A DNA stretch of 64,000 nucleotides from Setophaga petechia (lineage: Eukaryota > Chordata > Aves > Passeriformes > Parulidae): contig JANCRA010000126.1 in NCBI GenBank assembly GCA_024362935.1, forward strand, positions 744,001 through 808,000. Direction: 5' to 3'. Both the position numbers and the translations under genes were made by a program. The notes beneath the pieces are model-generated. The model was not told where the DNA came from. It did not search any database and saw nothing but the letters and a program-made list of their open reading frames with translations. Of the stretch, positions 12,601 to 22,200 are shown one piece after another. Positions within the stretch are counted from its first letter, which is position 1. Every line of letters begins with the position of its first letter.

Positions 12601-15600
12601 TGGGAGCAGGGCACACAGAGCTGTTCAGGATCCCAGATCCCCTGTGGCCAGTGCTCCTGTGTCCAGTGTCACCGCAGTGCCCCCTCCTCCCCAGGTGTGG
12701 GATGCCATCGAGGGGACCCTCCGCAGCAGCAATGACGAAGGACAATCCGGCATCACCGCCCTCGTCTTCCTCAACAACAGGTGACTCCTTGTGCAGGTGC
12801 TGGCTGATCCCCAGCCCTGACCTCCATGGCAGCTCCTGGCAGCAGAGGCTGGGCTGGGATGTCCCTGTGCTGGAATCAGTGTCATGGAATGTCCTGAGCT
12901 GGAAGGGGCCCCAAGGATCATGGAGTCCAACCCCTGGCCCTGCCCGAGACACCCCAACAACCCCACCCTGTGCCTGAGAGCTTTGTCCAAGCACTCCTGA
13001 GCTCTGGCAGGGTTGGAGCTGTCACCACTCCCAGGGGAGCCCATTCAGTGCCCAATCACCTTTTCTTGCTATCCAACCTCACATCCAGGGGAATCCTCTG
13101 AGAATCCACCCCTCACCAGCTTTCCTGGCTGCAGGCATGCTCCAGCAGCCACTTCTGCAGCCCTCAGTGATGTCAGTAGCTGAATATGTGAGGGTTTCAG
13201 AGCTGGGACACCTTTGGGTCACTGCTGTTCAGAAGCACTGCCATATTCCAGCCCATTCAGAGCCGTGTCCAGTGTCCCAGCCCAGCTCTGTGCAGCCTCC
13301 TCCCAGGGGTGGGTGGGCTGTGCTTTGCCCTGGGGGTGCCCAGGTTTGGGGCTCGGGGAGGGGCCTCCCTCAGCCCCTCGTTGTCCCTCAGGATCGTGGC
13401 TGCCCGGCTGAATGGCTCCTTGGATTTCTTCTCTCTGGAGACACACACGTCCTTGAACCACCTGCAGTTCCGAGGTGAGCGGTGTTGGGATGTCAGTGCA
13501 GAGCCCTGGGCTCCTGCCTTCCCCTCCTCGCAGCTGAGTCTTCCTCACAGCCCCTTCAGCTTTGGTGGTAACTGCTCCAGCAGCACCCGGAGCTGTGCTG
13601 AGCTGAGGGAGCTCCCTGTGCTGGGCACCATCCCCATGCTGGGCACCATCCCCCTGAGGGAGCTCCCTGTGCTGGGCACCATCCCCATGCTGCCCTTTGC
13701 TCCTTCCACTTTTATCTCCTTTCTCTCTCTGTTCCCATCCCAGGAACTGCCCGAGCCCTCAGCACAACCTCAGCACAGCCCAGAGGGGCCCATGGGGTGG
13801 CTGGGTAGAGCAGGGGGTTCCTTTGCTTCTGGAGCAGAATGAGGGGATGATTCAGATGGGATACTGGGGGGAAATTCTCCCCTGGAGAGTGGGGAGGGAC
13901 AGGAATGGATTTCCTGGAGCAGCTGTGGCTGCCCCATCCCTGGAAATATCCAAGGCCAGGGTGGATGGGGCTATCCCAGGAGCAACCTGGGACAATGGAA
14001 ATGTCCCTGCCCCTGGCAGGGGGTGTGGGACTGGGTGGGCTTTAAGGGCTCCTCCATCCCAAACCAGCATGACCCTGCTGAGACCCTCACTCAGCTGCTC
14101 TTGGCACAGAGGGTTCACTGCAGTCCCATCCCCAGAGCCCCGCACCCAGACCCCCCCACTCCGTGCCCCGTCCCTGTGTGCCCGTGCCCGGCTGACCCCG
14201 TGTCCCGCAGGTGGCCCGGGCAGGAGCAGCCTGCCGCCCTCGCCGGAGCTGAGCCGCGGGGCCGCGGGGCTGCGCTGCCGCCTCACGCACAGCGTGGCCT
14301 GCGCGCACCACAAACCCATCACCGCCCTGCGCGCCGCTGCAGGCCGCCTCGTCACCGGCAGCCAGGACCACACCCTCAGGGTGAGCGGGACAGGGATGGA
14401 TGGATGATGGATGGATGGATGGATGGATGGATGGATGGATGATGGATGGATGGATGGATGGATGATGGATGGATGGATGGATGATGGATGGATGGATGGA
14501 TGGATGGATGGATGATGGATGGATGGATGAGGGATGGATGATGGATGGATGGATGATAGATGGATGGATGGATGATGGATGGATGGATGATGGATGGATG
14601 GATGGATGGATGGATGGATGGATGGATGGATGATGGATGGATGGATGATGGATGGATGATGGATGGATGGATTGAGGGATGGATGATGGGTGGATGATGG
14701 ATGGATGATGGATGGATGATGGAGGGATGGATTGAGGGATGGATGATGGATGGATGGATGGATTGAGGGATGGATGGATGGGCAGGGACAGTGGGGCAGG
14801 GAGGGACAGCCAGGACCACACCCTGAGGGTGAGTGGGACAGGGACACTGGACCCAGGAGGGGAGCTGGGAGCTCCACAGGGTCTGTTCACTGAGCAGTCC
14901 AAGGACAGAGCCCAGTGTCACCCTGAGCTGAGTGTGGGACCCTCCTGCCAGGGAATGGGTGACTGCAAAGAATGATGGAATCACTGAGGTTGGGAAAGCT
15001 CTTCAAGACTGTCAAGTCCCCAGAACTGCCAAGGCCACCACAAACCCCTGTCCCCAAGTGCCACATCCTCACGGCTTTAAAATCCCTTCAGGGATGGGGA
15101 CTCCACCACTGCCCTGGCAGCCCCTTCCAGTGCCTGACCACCCTTTCCCACAAAGGAGTTTTCCAATATCCAGCCTAAACCTCCCTCTGCTCCTATCCCT
15201 GTTCCCTGGAGCACAGCCTGCCCCCCTGGCTGTGCCCTCCTGGCAGGAGCTGTGCAGGGCCCCCCACAAGGGCCCCCTGAGCCCCCTTTGCTCCAGCCTC
15301 AGCCCCTTCCCAGCTCCTCAGGGATTCTCCAGCCCCTTCCCAGCTCCCTCAGCCCCTCCTGGGGCTCCAGCCCCTTCCCAGCTCCATTCTCTTCCCTGGA
15401 CACACTCCAGCCCCTCCAGGTCTTCCTGTCAGGGAGCACCCAAAGCAGCCCCCAGGATTTGAGGCCCCTCAGCATGGCCAGCACAGGGGCACAGTCCCTG
15501 CCCTGGGCTTGTGGGCACAGGGTGGCATTGGCCTCTTGCCTACCTGGGCACAGCTGGTCACATCCACCAGCACCCCAGGGTCCTTCCATCTCCTGTGTCT

Positions 15601-18047
15601 CCAGCCTGGAGCATTCTGTGAGGCTGCTGTGACATTCCCGGGTGGCAGACCCGGGTTCTGGGGTGTCCCCTCTCCCCTTCAGCCGTGCAGTCACTGCCCT
15701 GTGACCCCCCTGGCGCTGCCCACCAGCCATGACCTGCCCTGCAGCACCCTATGGCACCACGGGCGGGCTCTGGCTGTGCCACAGTGGGAGCAGGTGGGAC
15801 CTGCTGTGCCATGGGCAGCTCAGGTGGCACCACCCTGAGCCCAGCTGGCCCCAGAGCCTCACTCGGGCCTGTCCTGCCCCAGGTGTTCCGGCTGGAGGAC
15901 TCGTGCTGCCTGTTCACCCTGCAGGGCCACTCGGGAGCCATCACGGCCGTGTACATCGACCAGGTAGGGGCAGCTGCTGGGCCTGAGCCTCCCTGCCCTC
16001 ACACCTGAGCTGATACCTGAGACCACCTGAGACCACACCTCAGCCCATCCCTGCTCCCATCCCTGAGATCACACCTCAGCCCAGCCTAAGATCACACCTG
16101 AGCCCATCCCTGGGATCACACCTCAGCCCGTTCCTGCTCCCATCTCTGCTCCCATCCCTGGGATCACCTCTCAGCCCATCCCTGCTGGGGTCACCCCTCA
16201 GCCCATCCCTGGGATCACCCCTCAGCCCATCCCTGCTCCCATCCCTGGGATCACCCCTCAGCCCATCCCTGCTCCCATCCCTGGGATCACCCCTCAGCCC
16301 ATCCCTGCTCTCATCCCTGAGATCACCCCTCAGCCCATCCCTGGGATCACACCTCAGCCCGTTCCTGCTCCCATCCCTGCTCCCATCCCTGAGATCACCC
16401 CTCAGCCCGTCCCTGCTCAGCTGGAGGCACCCACCTGGCTCCCTCCATCTCTCTCTGGCCAAGCCAGAGTTTCCCCCCCAGCTCACTGTGAGCTCAGCAA
16501 TCTTTCCCTGGAGATCTCTTGCTTCTGCGTCCTTCTGGAGCAGGGAATTCCTGTTCCTGCACTGCCAGCTGGGACTGAGCAGGCCTGAAATGGGGCCTGA
16601 GTCCCCAGGGAGGCTCTGTCCCCAGTCCCCAGGAGGAGTGGGGGTCCCCAGTGTGCCCCCTATGGCAGTGTGTGTCCCCAGTCCCCAGGAGGAGTGGGGG
16701 TCCCCAGTGTGCCCCCTATGGCAGTGTGTGTCCCCAGTCCCCAGGAGGAGTGGGGGTCCCCTGTGCTCCCTACAGCAGCGTGTGCCCCCAGGGGCTCTCC
16801 CACCCCACAGAGGTGACCTCGGGTGCCTCTGCCCTGGGGCTCCCAGGGTTCCTGGGCTCTGCTCCCCCGGCCTGCTCGGGCACAGGGAGCAGGGATGGCA
16901 GCGCTGGGCTGGCAGTGCAGGGTGCAGCCACCCTCACTCACCTCCTGCAGCGGGAGCGGTGGTGGCGCCGTGTGTGGCGTTGGTGGCACTGAGGTGTCCC
17001 CGCTGTCCCGCAGACCATGGTGCTGGCCAGCGGGGGCCAGGACGGGGCCATCTGCCTGTGGGACGTGCTGACGGGCAGCCGTGTCAGCCACATGTTCGCG
17101 CACCGCGGCGACGTCACCTCGCTGACCTGCACCACCTCCTGCGTCATCAGCAGCGGCCTGGACGACGTCATCAGCATCTGGGACCGCAGCTCGGGCGTCA
17201 AGCTCTACTCCATCCAGCAGGTGGGACCTGGGGAGGGTTAACCAGGAGTGCAACCGCCCCCCTGCGCTGCCAAGGCCGCCACTGATTGTGTCCCCAGGTC
17301 ACATCCACAGGGATTTTAAATCCTTCCAGGGCAGGGGACTGCTCTGCTACCCTGGGCAGCTCCTTCCAAAGTCTCATCACCCTTTCCATAGGGAAATTCC
17401 TGCTGATGTCCCCCCTGAGCTGCCCTGGCCCAGCCTGAGGCCGTTCCCTCTGCTCCTGTCCCTGTTCCCCCTGGTTGTCCCCTCCTGTCAGGAGCTGTGC
17501 AGAGCCACAGGGTCCCCCCTGAGCTCCCTTTGCTGCAGGCTGAGCCCCTTTCCCAGCTCCACCTCACACCCTCAGGGGTCCTCCTGGGTTTTCCAGGCCA
17601 CCTCCAGACCCTGCAGACACCTCTGCTGCGCTTGGAGGCTGCAGAGCCCCTGTTCCAGCTTGGAACAGCCTCCCTGACCCGGGCAAAGGTTCCAGTCAGG
17701 CCGGGTGCGGCTCTGCCCCGCTCCAGCCCCCGGAGCTCAGCTCTCCATCCTCTGTCCCGCTGTGCCAACCCCGGAGCTCAGCTCTCACCCCCGTCCCGCA
17801 GGAGCTGGGCTGCGGCGCCAGCCTGGGCGTCATCTCCGACAACCTGCTGGTGACAGGGGGCCAGGGCTGCGTGTCCTTCTGGGACATCGGCTACGGGGAC
17901 CTGCTCCAGACCGTCTACCTGGGCAAGAGCAACGAGTCGCAGCCGGCGCGGCAGATCCTGGTGCTGGAGAACGCCGCCATCGTCTGCAACTTCGGCAGCG
18001 AGCTCAGCCTGGTCTACGTGCCCTCGGTGCTGGAGAAGTTGGACTGA
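638..18047 (+). CDS. SCAP: SCAP, SREBP cleavage-activating protein (3' 17 coding exons, 5' part outside window)
   Basis: ER cholesterol sensor that escorts SREBPs to the Golgi. Exons: 638-810, 2248-2374, 2571-2683, 3496-3590, 4100-4198, 5637-5921, 7881-8281, 9248-9418, 10239-10434, 11240-11355, 11437-11980, 12695-12780, 13392-13474, 14211-14380, 15883-15963, 17014-17220, 17802-18047 (TGA). They sum to 3193 nt and stay in one frame, giving about 1063 residues; human SCAP has 1279, so roughly 215 N-terminal residues lie to the left. The sterol-sensing membrane domain spans exons 1-5. MELADL, the COPII-binding motif, is split across the 4198/5637 junction. All three luminal N-glycosylation sequons known in mammals are kept (NCS, NRT, NIT). 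TM7, TM8 and the C-terminal WD40 repeats with the ending VLEKLD follow. All introns are GT-AG except the one starting at 8282, which is GC-AG. Identification is very secure. Confidence 0.97.
1010..1100 (+). mobile_element. CR1 LINE 3' fragment
   Basis: CATCCCTGGCAGTGTCCAAG through CCTTCCAACCCAAATTATTC to ATGATTCTTTG is the typical avian CR1 3' end, sense orientation, in a SCAP intron. Confidence 0.75.
1556..2105 (+). repeat. SCAP intronic minisatellite, ATTTCAGACACTGCAGTAC units
   Basis: About twenty units of 18-30 bp alternate between a short form (ATTTCAGACACTGCAGTACC) and a long form containing CTAATTTCATTTCAG. Each long form combines a branch-point-like CTAAT, pyrimidines and CAG. The array ends about 140 bp before the true acceptor at 2247. 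Confidence 0.9.
3660..3935 (-). mobile_element. CR1 LINE fragment
   Basis: Reverse-oriented CR1 with CTGCCAAGGCCACCACT and CCTCTCATCCTGTCCCTT blocks, in a SCAP intron. Confidence 0.7.
4196..4655 (+). repeat. SCAP intronic GC-rich minisatellite
   Basis: 27-bp units (GAGGTGGGCAGGGGGCACGG plus CCTGGGG) grade into 22-27-bp CAGGAGGGGGGCACAGCC units. It starts within 1 bp of the exon end at 4198, so the donor GTGGGC is part of the first repeat. Confidence 0.9.
4690..4925 (-). mobile_element. CR1 LINE fragment
   Basis: Reverse-oriented CR1 (CCCCAAGTGCCACATCCCT, GGGATGGGGACTCCACCC), directly after the minisatellite in the same SCAP intron. Confidence 0.7.
4980..5495 (+). mobile_element. CR1 LINE fragment, longest in window
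   Basis: Sense CR1 starting GAAGGACATGGAGCTGTGGG and including ATTAGGAAGAACTTTGTGAG, reaching the 3' tail near TCCGTGATTC. Inside it, CTGGGACAGTGGGAGGTGTC was locally amplified to four copies at 5340-5430, showing minisatellite birth within a transposon. Confidence 0.85.
5637..5921 (+). other. SCAP: SCAP exon with PHT low-complexity insertion
   Basis: This exon opens with LADL (second half of MELADL) and ends at the start of TM7. Between the conserved start and the [11 protein letters not shown] block it carries a Pro-His-Thr/Ser tract encoded by an ACACACCCC-type DNA repeat at about 5725-5815. Human SCAP has a different, non-repetitive sequence there. The reading frame is kept. The insertion lies in cytosolic loop 6, just after the COPII-binding motif. 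Confidence 0.85.
5925..6605 (+). repeat. SCAP intronic minisatellite, GGGCACACAGACTGCCAG units
   Basis: About 20-bp and 40-bp units, diverging to GATGGCACCCAGACTGC forms, starting just after the donor at 5922. Confidence 0.9.
7030..7860 (+). repeat. SCAP intronic minisatellite carrying acceptor copies
   Basis: Units of TGACAATGCAGTGACACTGA plus GGGCAGG, interspersed with seven copies of a CCCTGCTCAG block. The array abuts exon 7881. Confidence 0.92.
8585..8930 (+). mobile_element. CR1 LINE fragment
   Basis: Sense CR1 with GATATTGGGAAAAGTCCTTC and GGGTTAGTGGTGGCCTTGGC blocks. Confidence 0.7.
9705..9850 (-). mobile_element. CR1 LINE 3' fragment
   Basis: Reverse CR1 3' end (AGAATGGTCTGGGTTAGAAG onward). 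Confidence 0.75.
10963..11110 (-). mobile_element. CR1 LINE 3' fragment
   Basis: Reverse CR1 3' end (AGAATGGTTTGGGTAGAAAG onward). Confidence 0.75.
11975..12540 (+). repeat. SCAP intronic minisatellite, GAGGAACAGGGACACAGTAAC units
   Basis: Units of 31-36 bp on the theme GGAGGTGGAGATGAGGAACA then GGGACACAGTAAC. It begins at the exon end (11980): the terminal codons CTGGAG and the donor GTGAGGA belong to the repeat pattern. Confidence 0.9.
12880..13090 (-). mobile_element. CR1 LINE fragment
   Basis: Reverse CR1 (GGAATGTCCTGAGCTGGAAG, TGGAGTCCAACCCCTGGCCC). Confidence 0.7.
13840..14080 (+). mobile_element. CR1 LINE fragment
   Basis: Sense CR1 (TGGGATACTGGGGGGAAATT, GCTGTGGCTGCCCCATCCCT, ending near CATCCCAAACC). 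Confidence 0.75.
14394..14780 (+). repeat. (GGAT)n microsatellite in SCAP intron
   Basis: About 390 bp of GGAT/GATGGAT with regular GATGATGG interruptions, starting 14 bp after the exon end at 14380. Confidence 0.95.
14965..15400 (-). mobile_element. CR1 LINE fragment
   Basis: Reverse CR1 with AATGATGGAATCACTGAGGT and CAAGTGCCACATCCTCACGG blocks, running into a CCCCTTCCCAGCTCC low-complexity tail. Confidence 0.75.
16012..16415 (+). repeat. SCAP intronic minisatellite, CCCATCCCTGGGATCACC units
   Basis: Units of about 24-36 bp (CTCAGCCCATCCCTGGGATC, with or without CCTGCTCCCATC). Confidence 0.9.
16620..16800 (+). repeat. 56-bp tandem triplication in SCAP intron
   Basis: Three copies of a 56-bp unit anchored on AGGAGGAGTGGGGGTCCCC at 16631, 16687 and 16743. 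Confidence 0.85.
17255..17660 (-). mobile_element. CR1 LINE fragment
   Basis: Reverse CR1 in the last SCAP intron (CTGCCAAGGCCGCCACTGAT, GGTCACATCCACAGGGATTT). Confidence 0.7.
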
Positions 18048-19055
18048 GCAGGAGGAGGGGACTGAGGCGGGGCTGGGGGCTGTGCCGGAGAGGGGACGGG
18101 GCCGCGGGCTCCGAGCCTCCATCCGCGCCGCCGGAGCGGCCCCGGTCACCGAGCGGGGTGGGGCCGCCGCCCTCCTCTGCTCGGCCCGGTCCGGAATCTT
18201 CCAGGCGGTCTCGGGGCCCCGGCAGCGCGGAGGGACACGGGGTGGGACAGGGCAGAGCGGGGACAGTGTGGTGGCTCCCGGGTCGCACCCAGCGGTGGCT
18301 GTGCCGGCCCGGGACACAGAGCAGCCCCGGCCCCGGGTGGCAGCCGGGAGAGCACCGGGACCGGGATTGGGACCGGGATTGGGACCGGCCCGTCCCGGGC
18401 GCGGCTCGGCCCCCACGTGCCTTAGGGCGCGGCAGGGCCCGCCCGATCCCGCCCGGGGCCGCAGCTGCCCCCACTCTATTTATTTATACGCTGTAAATAG
18501 TTATTTATTGGGGCGGGGGGCGCGGGGGCCCAGCCCCGGCAGCGCTGCCCTTGCCGTGCCCTGGCACAGCTGCCCTGCCCGGCTCCCTCCCGCGCCCCGG
18601 CTGCAGCAATAGCACCTTCCTCCCCCTCCCCTTCCTCCTCCTCCTCCCGCTGCGGGCCCAGAGGAGGCTTTTCTCAGGTTGGGAGCGGGCGCAGCTCTCG
18701 CCCCGTCCTGCAGGCGCTGGGGAGGGACCCGAGCGGGCACAGCGGGACCAACGTGCAGAGCCGGGGCCGGGGCAGCCCCGGGACTCCCCCGAGCACGGGC
18801 CGGGCCCCGCTGCAGCCCCGGGGCTCCCGGCCCGTCCCGCCCGCCCCGCAGCGCCCGTGCCGCCCGTTCTCGACCCCCGGTGATTGTAGAGGCGGCGCCG
18901 GCCTGGGGCGGGGGGGACCCCCGGGACCCCGGCCCAGCCCCCGCGGGTGGCCTTCGCCCAGCTGTACCTTTGTGCTGTACAGGGGACGCTTTTTGTACCG
19001 ATCGTGTTTTATAACGTGTGCAGAACATCCATTAAACGGAACTAACCCGAGCCTG
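18048..19055 (+). other. SCAP: SCAP 3' UTR and poly(A) signal
   Basis: A GC-rich UTR follows the TGA at 18045-18047. At 18476-18510 is an AU-rich island with three ATTTA pentamers and a perfect Pumilio-type element TGTAAATA at 18492-18499. The poly(A) signal ATTAAA is at 19031-19036, so cleavage is expected near 19050. Confidence 0.8.
18476..18510 (+). promoter_or_regulatory. AU-rich element plus Pumilio-like site in SCAP 3' UTR
   Basis: Overlapping ATTTA motifs flank TGTAAATA (18492-18499), which matches the PUF-protein consensus TGTANATA. The patch stands alone in very GC-rich sequence, which suggests it is preserved. Function is inferred from motifs only. Confidence 0.5.
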
Positions 19056-19094
19056 GCCCAGCCCTGATCCCCCCGGCTCCGGCAGCACCAGGGC

Positions 19095-19204
19095 CCGGCC
19101 CTGCAGATAAACTCGCTTTATTTTAGTAGCAAAGAGCTGAAAAAGTCAGTTCTACCTGGAGTCAAACAAAAGTGGGGCTGGGGGCCGGGGGGCCCCCGCC
19201 CCCC
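19095..19204 (-). other. PTPN23: PTPN23 3' UTR and poly(A) signal
   Basis: After the TGA (19207-19205) a short 3' UTR reaches the minus-strand AATAAA at 19122-19117, so cleavage is expected near 19100. This leaves about 50 bp between the predicted 3' ends of PTPN23 and SCAP. Confidence 0.8.
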
Positions 19205-22200
19205 TCACGCCTTATTGAGGGTCCAGAGGGGGTCGAGCATGCTGAGGGGGTCGTCGCTGGGCCGGGGCGCCCGGAGCCCCTCGCCCGGCTGTGCCTGCAG
19301 GAAGTTCTGCTTGTTCATGCGCTGCTTGCCCTTGAGCGACGCGTCCAGGCTGAAGGCCTCGGGCGTCAGCGAGGCCAGGAGCTCCAGGGAGGAGGAGGAG
19401 GAGGCCGGGGGGGCAGCGGGGGGCTCCGGCGGCGCCCCCGGCCCCTCAGGGCTCTCCCCCCCGACGTGGTTGCTGCTCTCAGCGTCCCCCGATGCCTCGG
19501 GGACGGGCGGCCTCGGGGCGGGGGGCTCGGGCTCGGGGGCACCGACGCCATCCACGAGGCCGTCGGGGACGGCCAGCGGCACCTCGGGCTCCACGGGCTC
19601 CGGAGCGGGGCCGGGATCCGCCCCCCAGCCCTCGCCGGGCTCGGCGCTGGCCCCCCCCGGTTTGATGCTGAGCTTGGCGATGGTGGCCTGGATGGAGCTG
19701 ATGGGCACGTCCCCCCCCAGCACCAGGTCCTGGGGGTCCTGCTGGAAGTAGAGCTGGGGGACGGCGGCCCCGTGAGCCCCGGCAGCGGCAGAGCTCCCCA
19801 AACCCCCCCGGCACGGCCCCACACCCACCTTGGGGGAGGCGCTGTTGGGGGGCTTGGCCAGGCTGGGGCCGCCCACGCCGTGGCGCAGCAGCACCTGCTC
19901 GGCGTGGAGCAGCACGGCCTCGAAGCAGAACTTGAGGTGCAGCTGCAGGGCAGAGGGGAGGGGATGCGGTGAGGCCCGGGGGTGCAGCCCCACGCCCCCC
20001 AGGCCCGCAGACCCCGCAGTACCTTCTCCTGCAGCATGTGCTTGCGCTGCTGCCGCATCCGCCGCACCAGCTGCGCCAGGTCCGGGATGCCGTTCCCGGC
20101 CTCCACCTCCTGCACGGCGGCGTACAGCAGGCAGAACGCGCCGGTGCGGCCCACGCCGGAGCTGCGGAGACACCCCGAGCCGTGACAGACCCCCCCGAGC
20201 CGTGACAGACCCCCCCGAGCCGTGACAGACACCCCCGAGCCGTGACAGATCCCCCGAGCCGTGACAGACACCCCGAGCCATGACAGACACGCTGAGCCGT
20301 GACAGACCCCCCCAAGCCGTGACAGGACCCCCCGAGCCGTGACAGACACGCTGAGCCGTGACAGACCCCCCCAAGCCGTGACAGGACCCCCCGAGCCGTG
20401 ACAGACCCCCCGAGCCCTGACAGACAGACAGACAGACACCCCCGAGCCGTGACAGACACCCCCCGAGCCCTGACAGACCCCCCCGAGCCGTGACAGACCC
20501 CCCCGAGCCGTGACAGACCCGGGACAGGAACGGGAGCCCCCCTTTCTCTCCCCCGGCCCGGCTCACCTGCAGTGCACCACCACCGGGGTGTGCAGCGGCC
20601 GCTGGTGCAGGTAGTGGCCGTGCACCTCCTGGATGAAGCGCAGGAGGCTCCCCTTGCTGTCGGGCAGGCCCCTGGGGTGGGAACACACACTCGGCTTGGG
20701 GGGGCTCCACACTCAGACCCCTCCCCAACCCCAGAGCCGAGGTCCCAGACCCGCCCCCGCAGAGGATCAGGGCCCCCCAAGCCCCCTGCCTTTGTCCCCC
20801 ACGTACAGCTCAGGCCAGGAGGTGAACTGGAGGTGGGCCACGGTGCGTTTGAGGCTCTGGTCCCGGTACTGCAGCGTCAGCATCCGCTCCACGTGCGTGG
20901 GGGTGACCCGCAGGCTGGTGAGCACCACGGTCAGCGGGCCGTGGGCCACGGGCTGGCCCCGCTCCGACGGGAAGTACCGGAGCACCTTCTGCCGCGGGAC
21001 AGGCCGTCAGCACGGCCGGGAGCTCGGGCCCCGCGGGGCACCGGGCAGGCCGGGCCGAACCGGGACGGGACAGACGCACCTTGTCCAGCTCCTGCTCGGA
21101 CACGAGCATGACCACCACGGACACCTTCTGCTCGTAGATCATGAGCCAGAAGTCGGCGGCGGTGCCGAGCAGCGGGGCCTGGGTGGCGATGAGCGCGGGG
21201 CAGTACGGGGACAGGTCCTCCACGCGGCTGGCGTTGATGTAGTCGTCCTTGCCCGAGCGCAGCACGACGCGGTTGCGGTCATAGGGCATGATGTCCTGGT
21301 GCCGGTTCTTCATGGAGTAGCAGCGGGCGATGGCGATGGAGCGCTGCCGGGCGTCGCGCTCCTGCGCCTCCTGCAGCTCCTTCCAGAGCGCGTCCAGCTC
21401 GGAGCCGCCGCCGGGCGCGGGCCGCTCCAGCCGCTCGGCCAGGCCGCGGAACCGCTCCAGCTCCGCCAGCAGCCGCCGGACGCGCTCGGGCTCCGCGTAC
21501 GGGTCGGCCTCGATGAGCTGCACGGCCCGGGGCCGCTGCCCCTCCTGCGCCCCCGCCTTGGTGGGCTGCAGCAGCCCCCCGGGCGCGGCCGAGCCGCCGG
21601 GCTGGCTCTCGGGGCTGGACGACAGCAGGTCGGCGGGGCAGGGGCTCTGCCGCGGGAACGGCGGCTCCGCGGGGCCCGCCGGGGGCAGCGCCGGATTCGG
21701 CCGCGGCGTCGGGGGCTGCATGGGCAGGGCCGGGGACGGGGACGGCGCCGGGGACGGGACCAGCGGGCCCGGGACCACCACGGCCCCCGGCAGCGGCCCG
21801 GGAGAAGGGGCCTGGCTGGGCGGGGCGGGAGCAGCGGGCGGGCCCAGGGCCATGGTGCCGGGGGGCAGCTGGGTGCCGGGGGGCAGCTGGGTGCCGGGGG
21901 GCAGCTGGGTGCCGGGGGGCAGCTGGGTGCCGGGGGGCAGCTGGGTGCCGGGGGGCGCCGGGCTGGGGCAGAAGGGCAGGGCGGGGGACGCGGGGGGGCA
22001 CCGGCTGCAGCCCCCCCAGGGCCGGGGGGCCGCTCGGGGCGGGGGGCCTGGGGAAGGGCACGGCCCCCGGGTGCGGGGCCAGGCCCGCGGGGGGCAGCTG
22101 CTCCTGGAGCTGGTAGAGCTGCGGGGGCAGCGGGGGCTGCGCCGGGCCCGGCGGGGGGCAGCGGCGCCCCCGGAGCGGTGAAGCGCTGCTGCTGCTGCTG

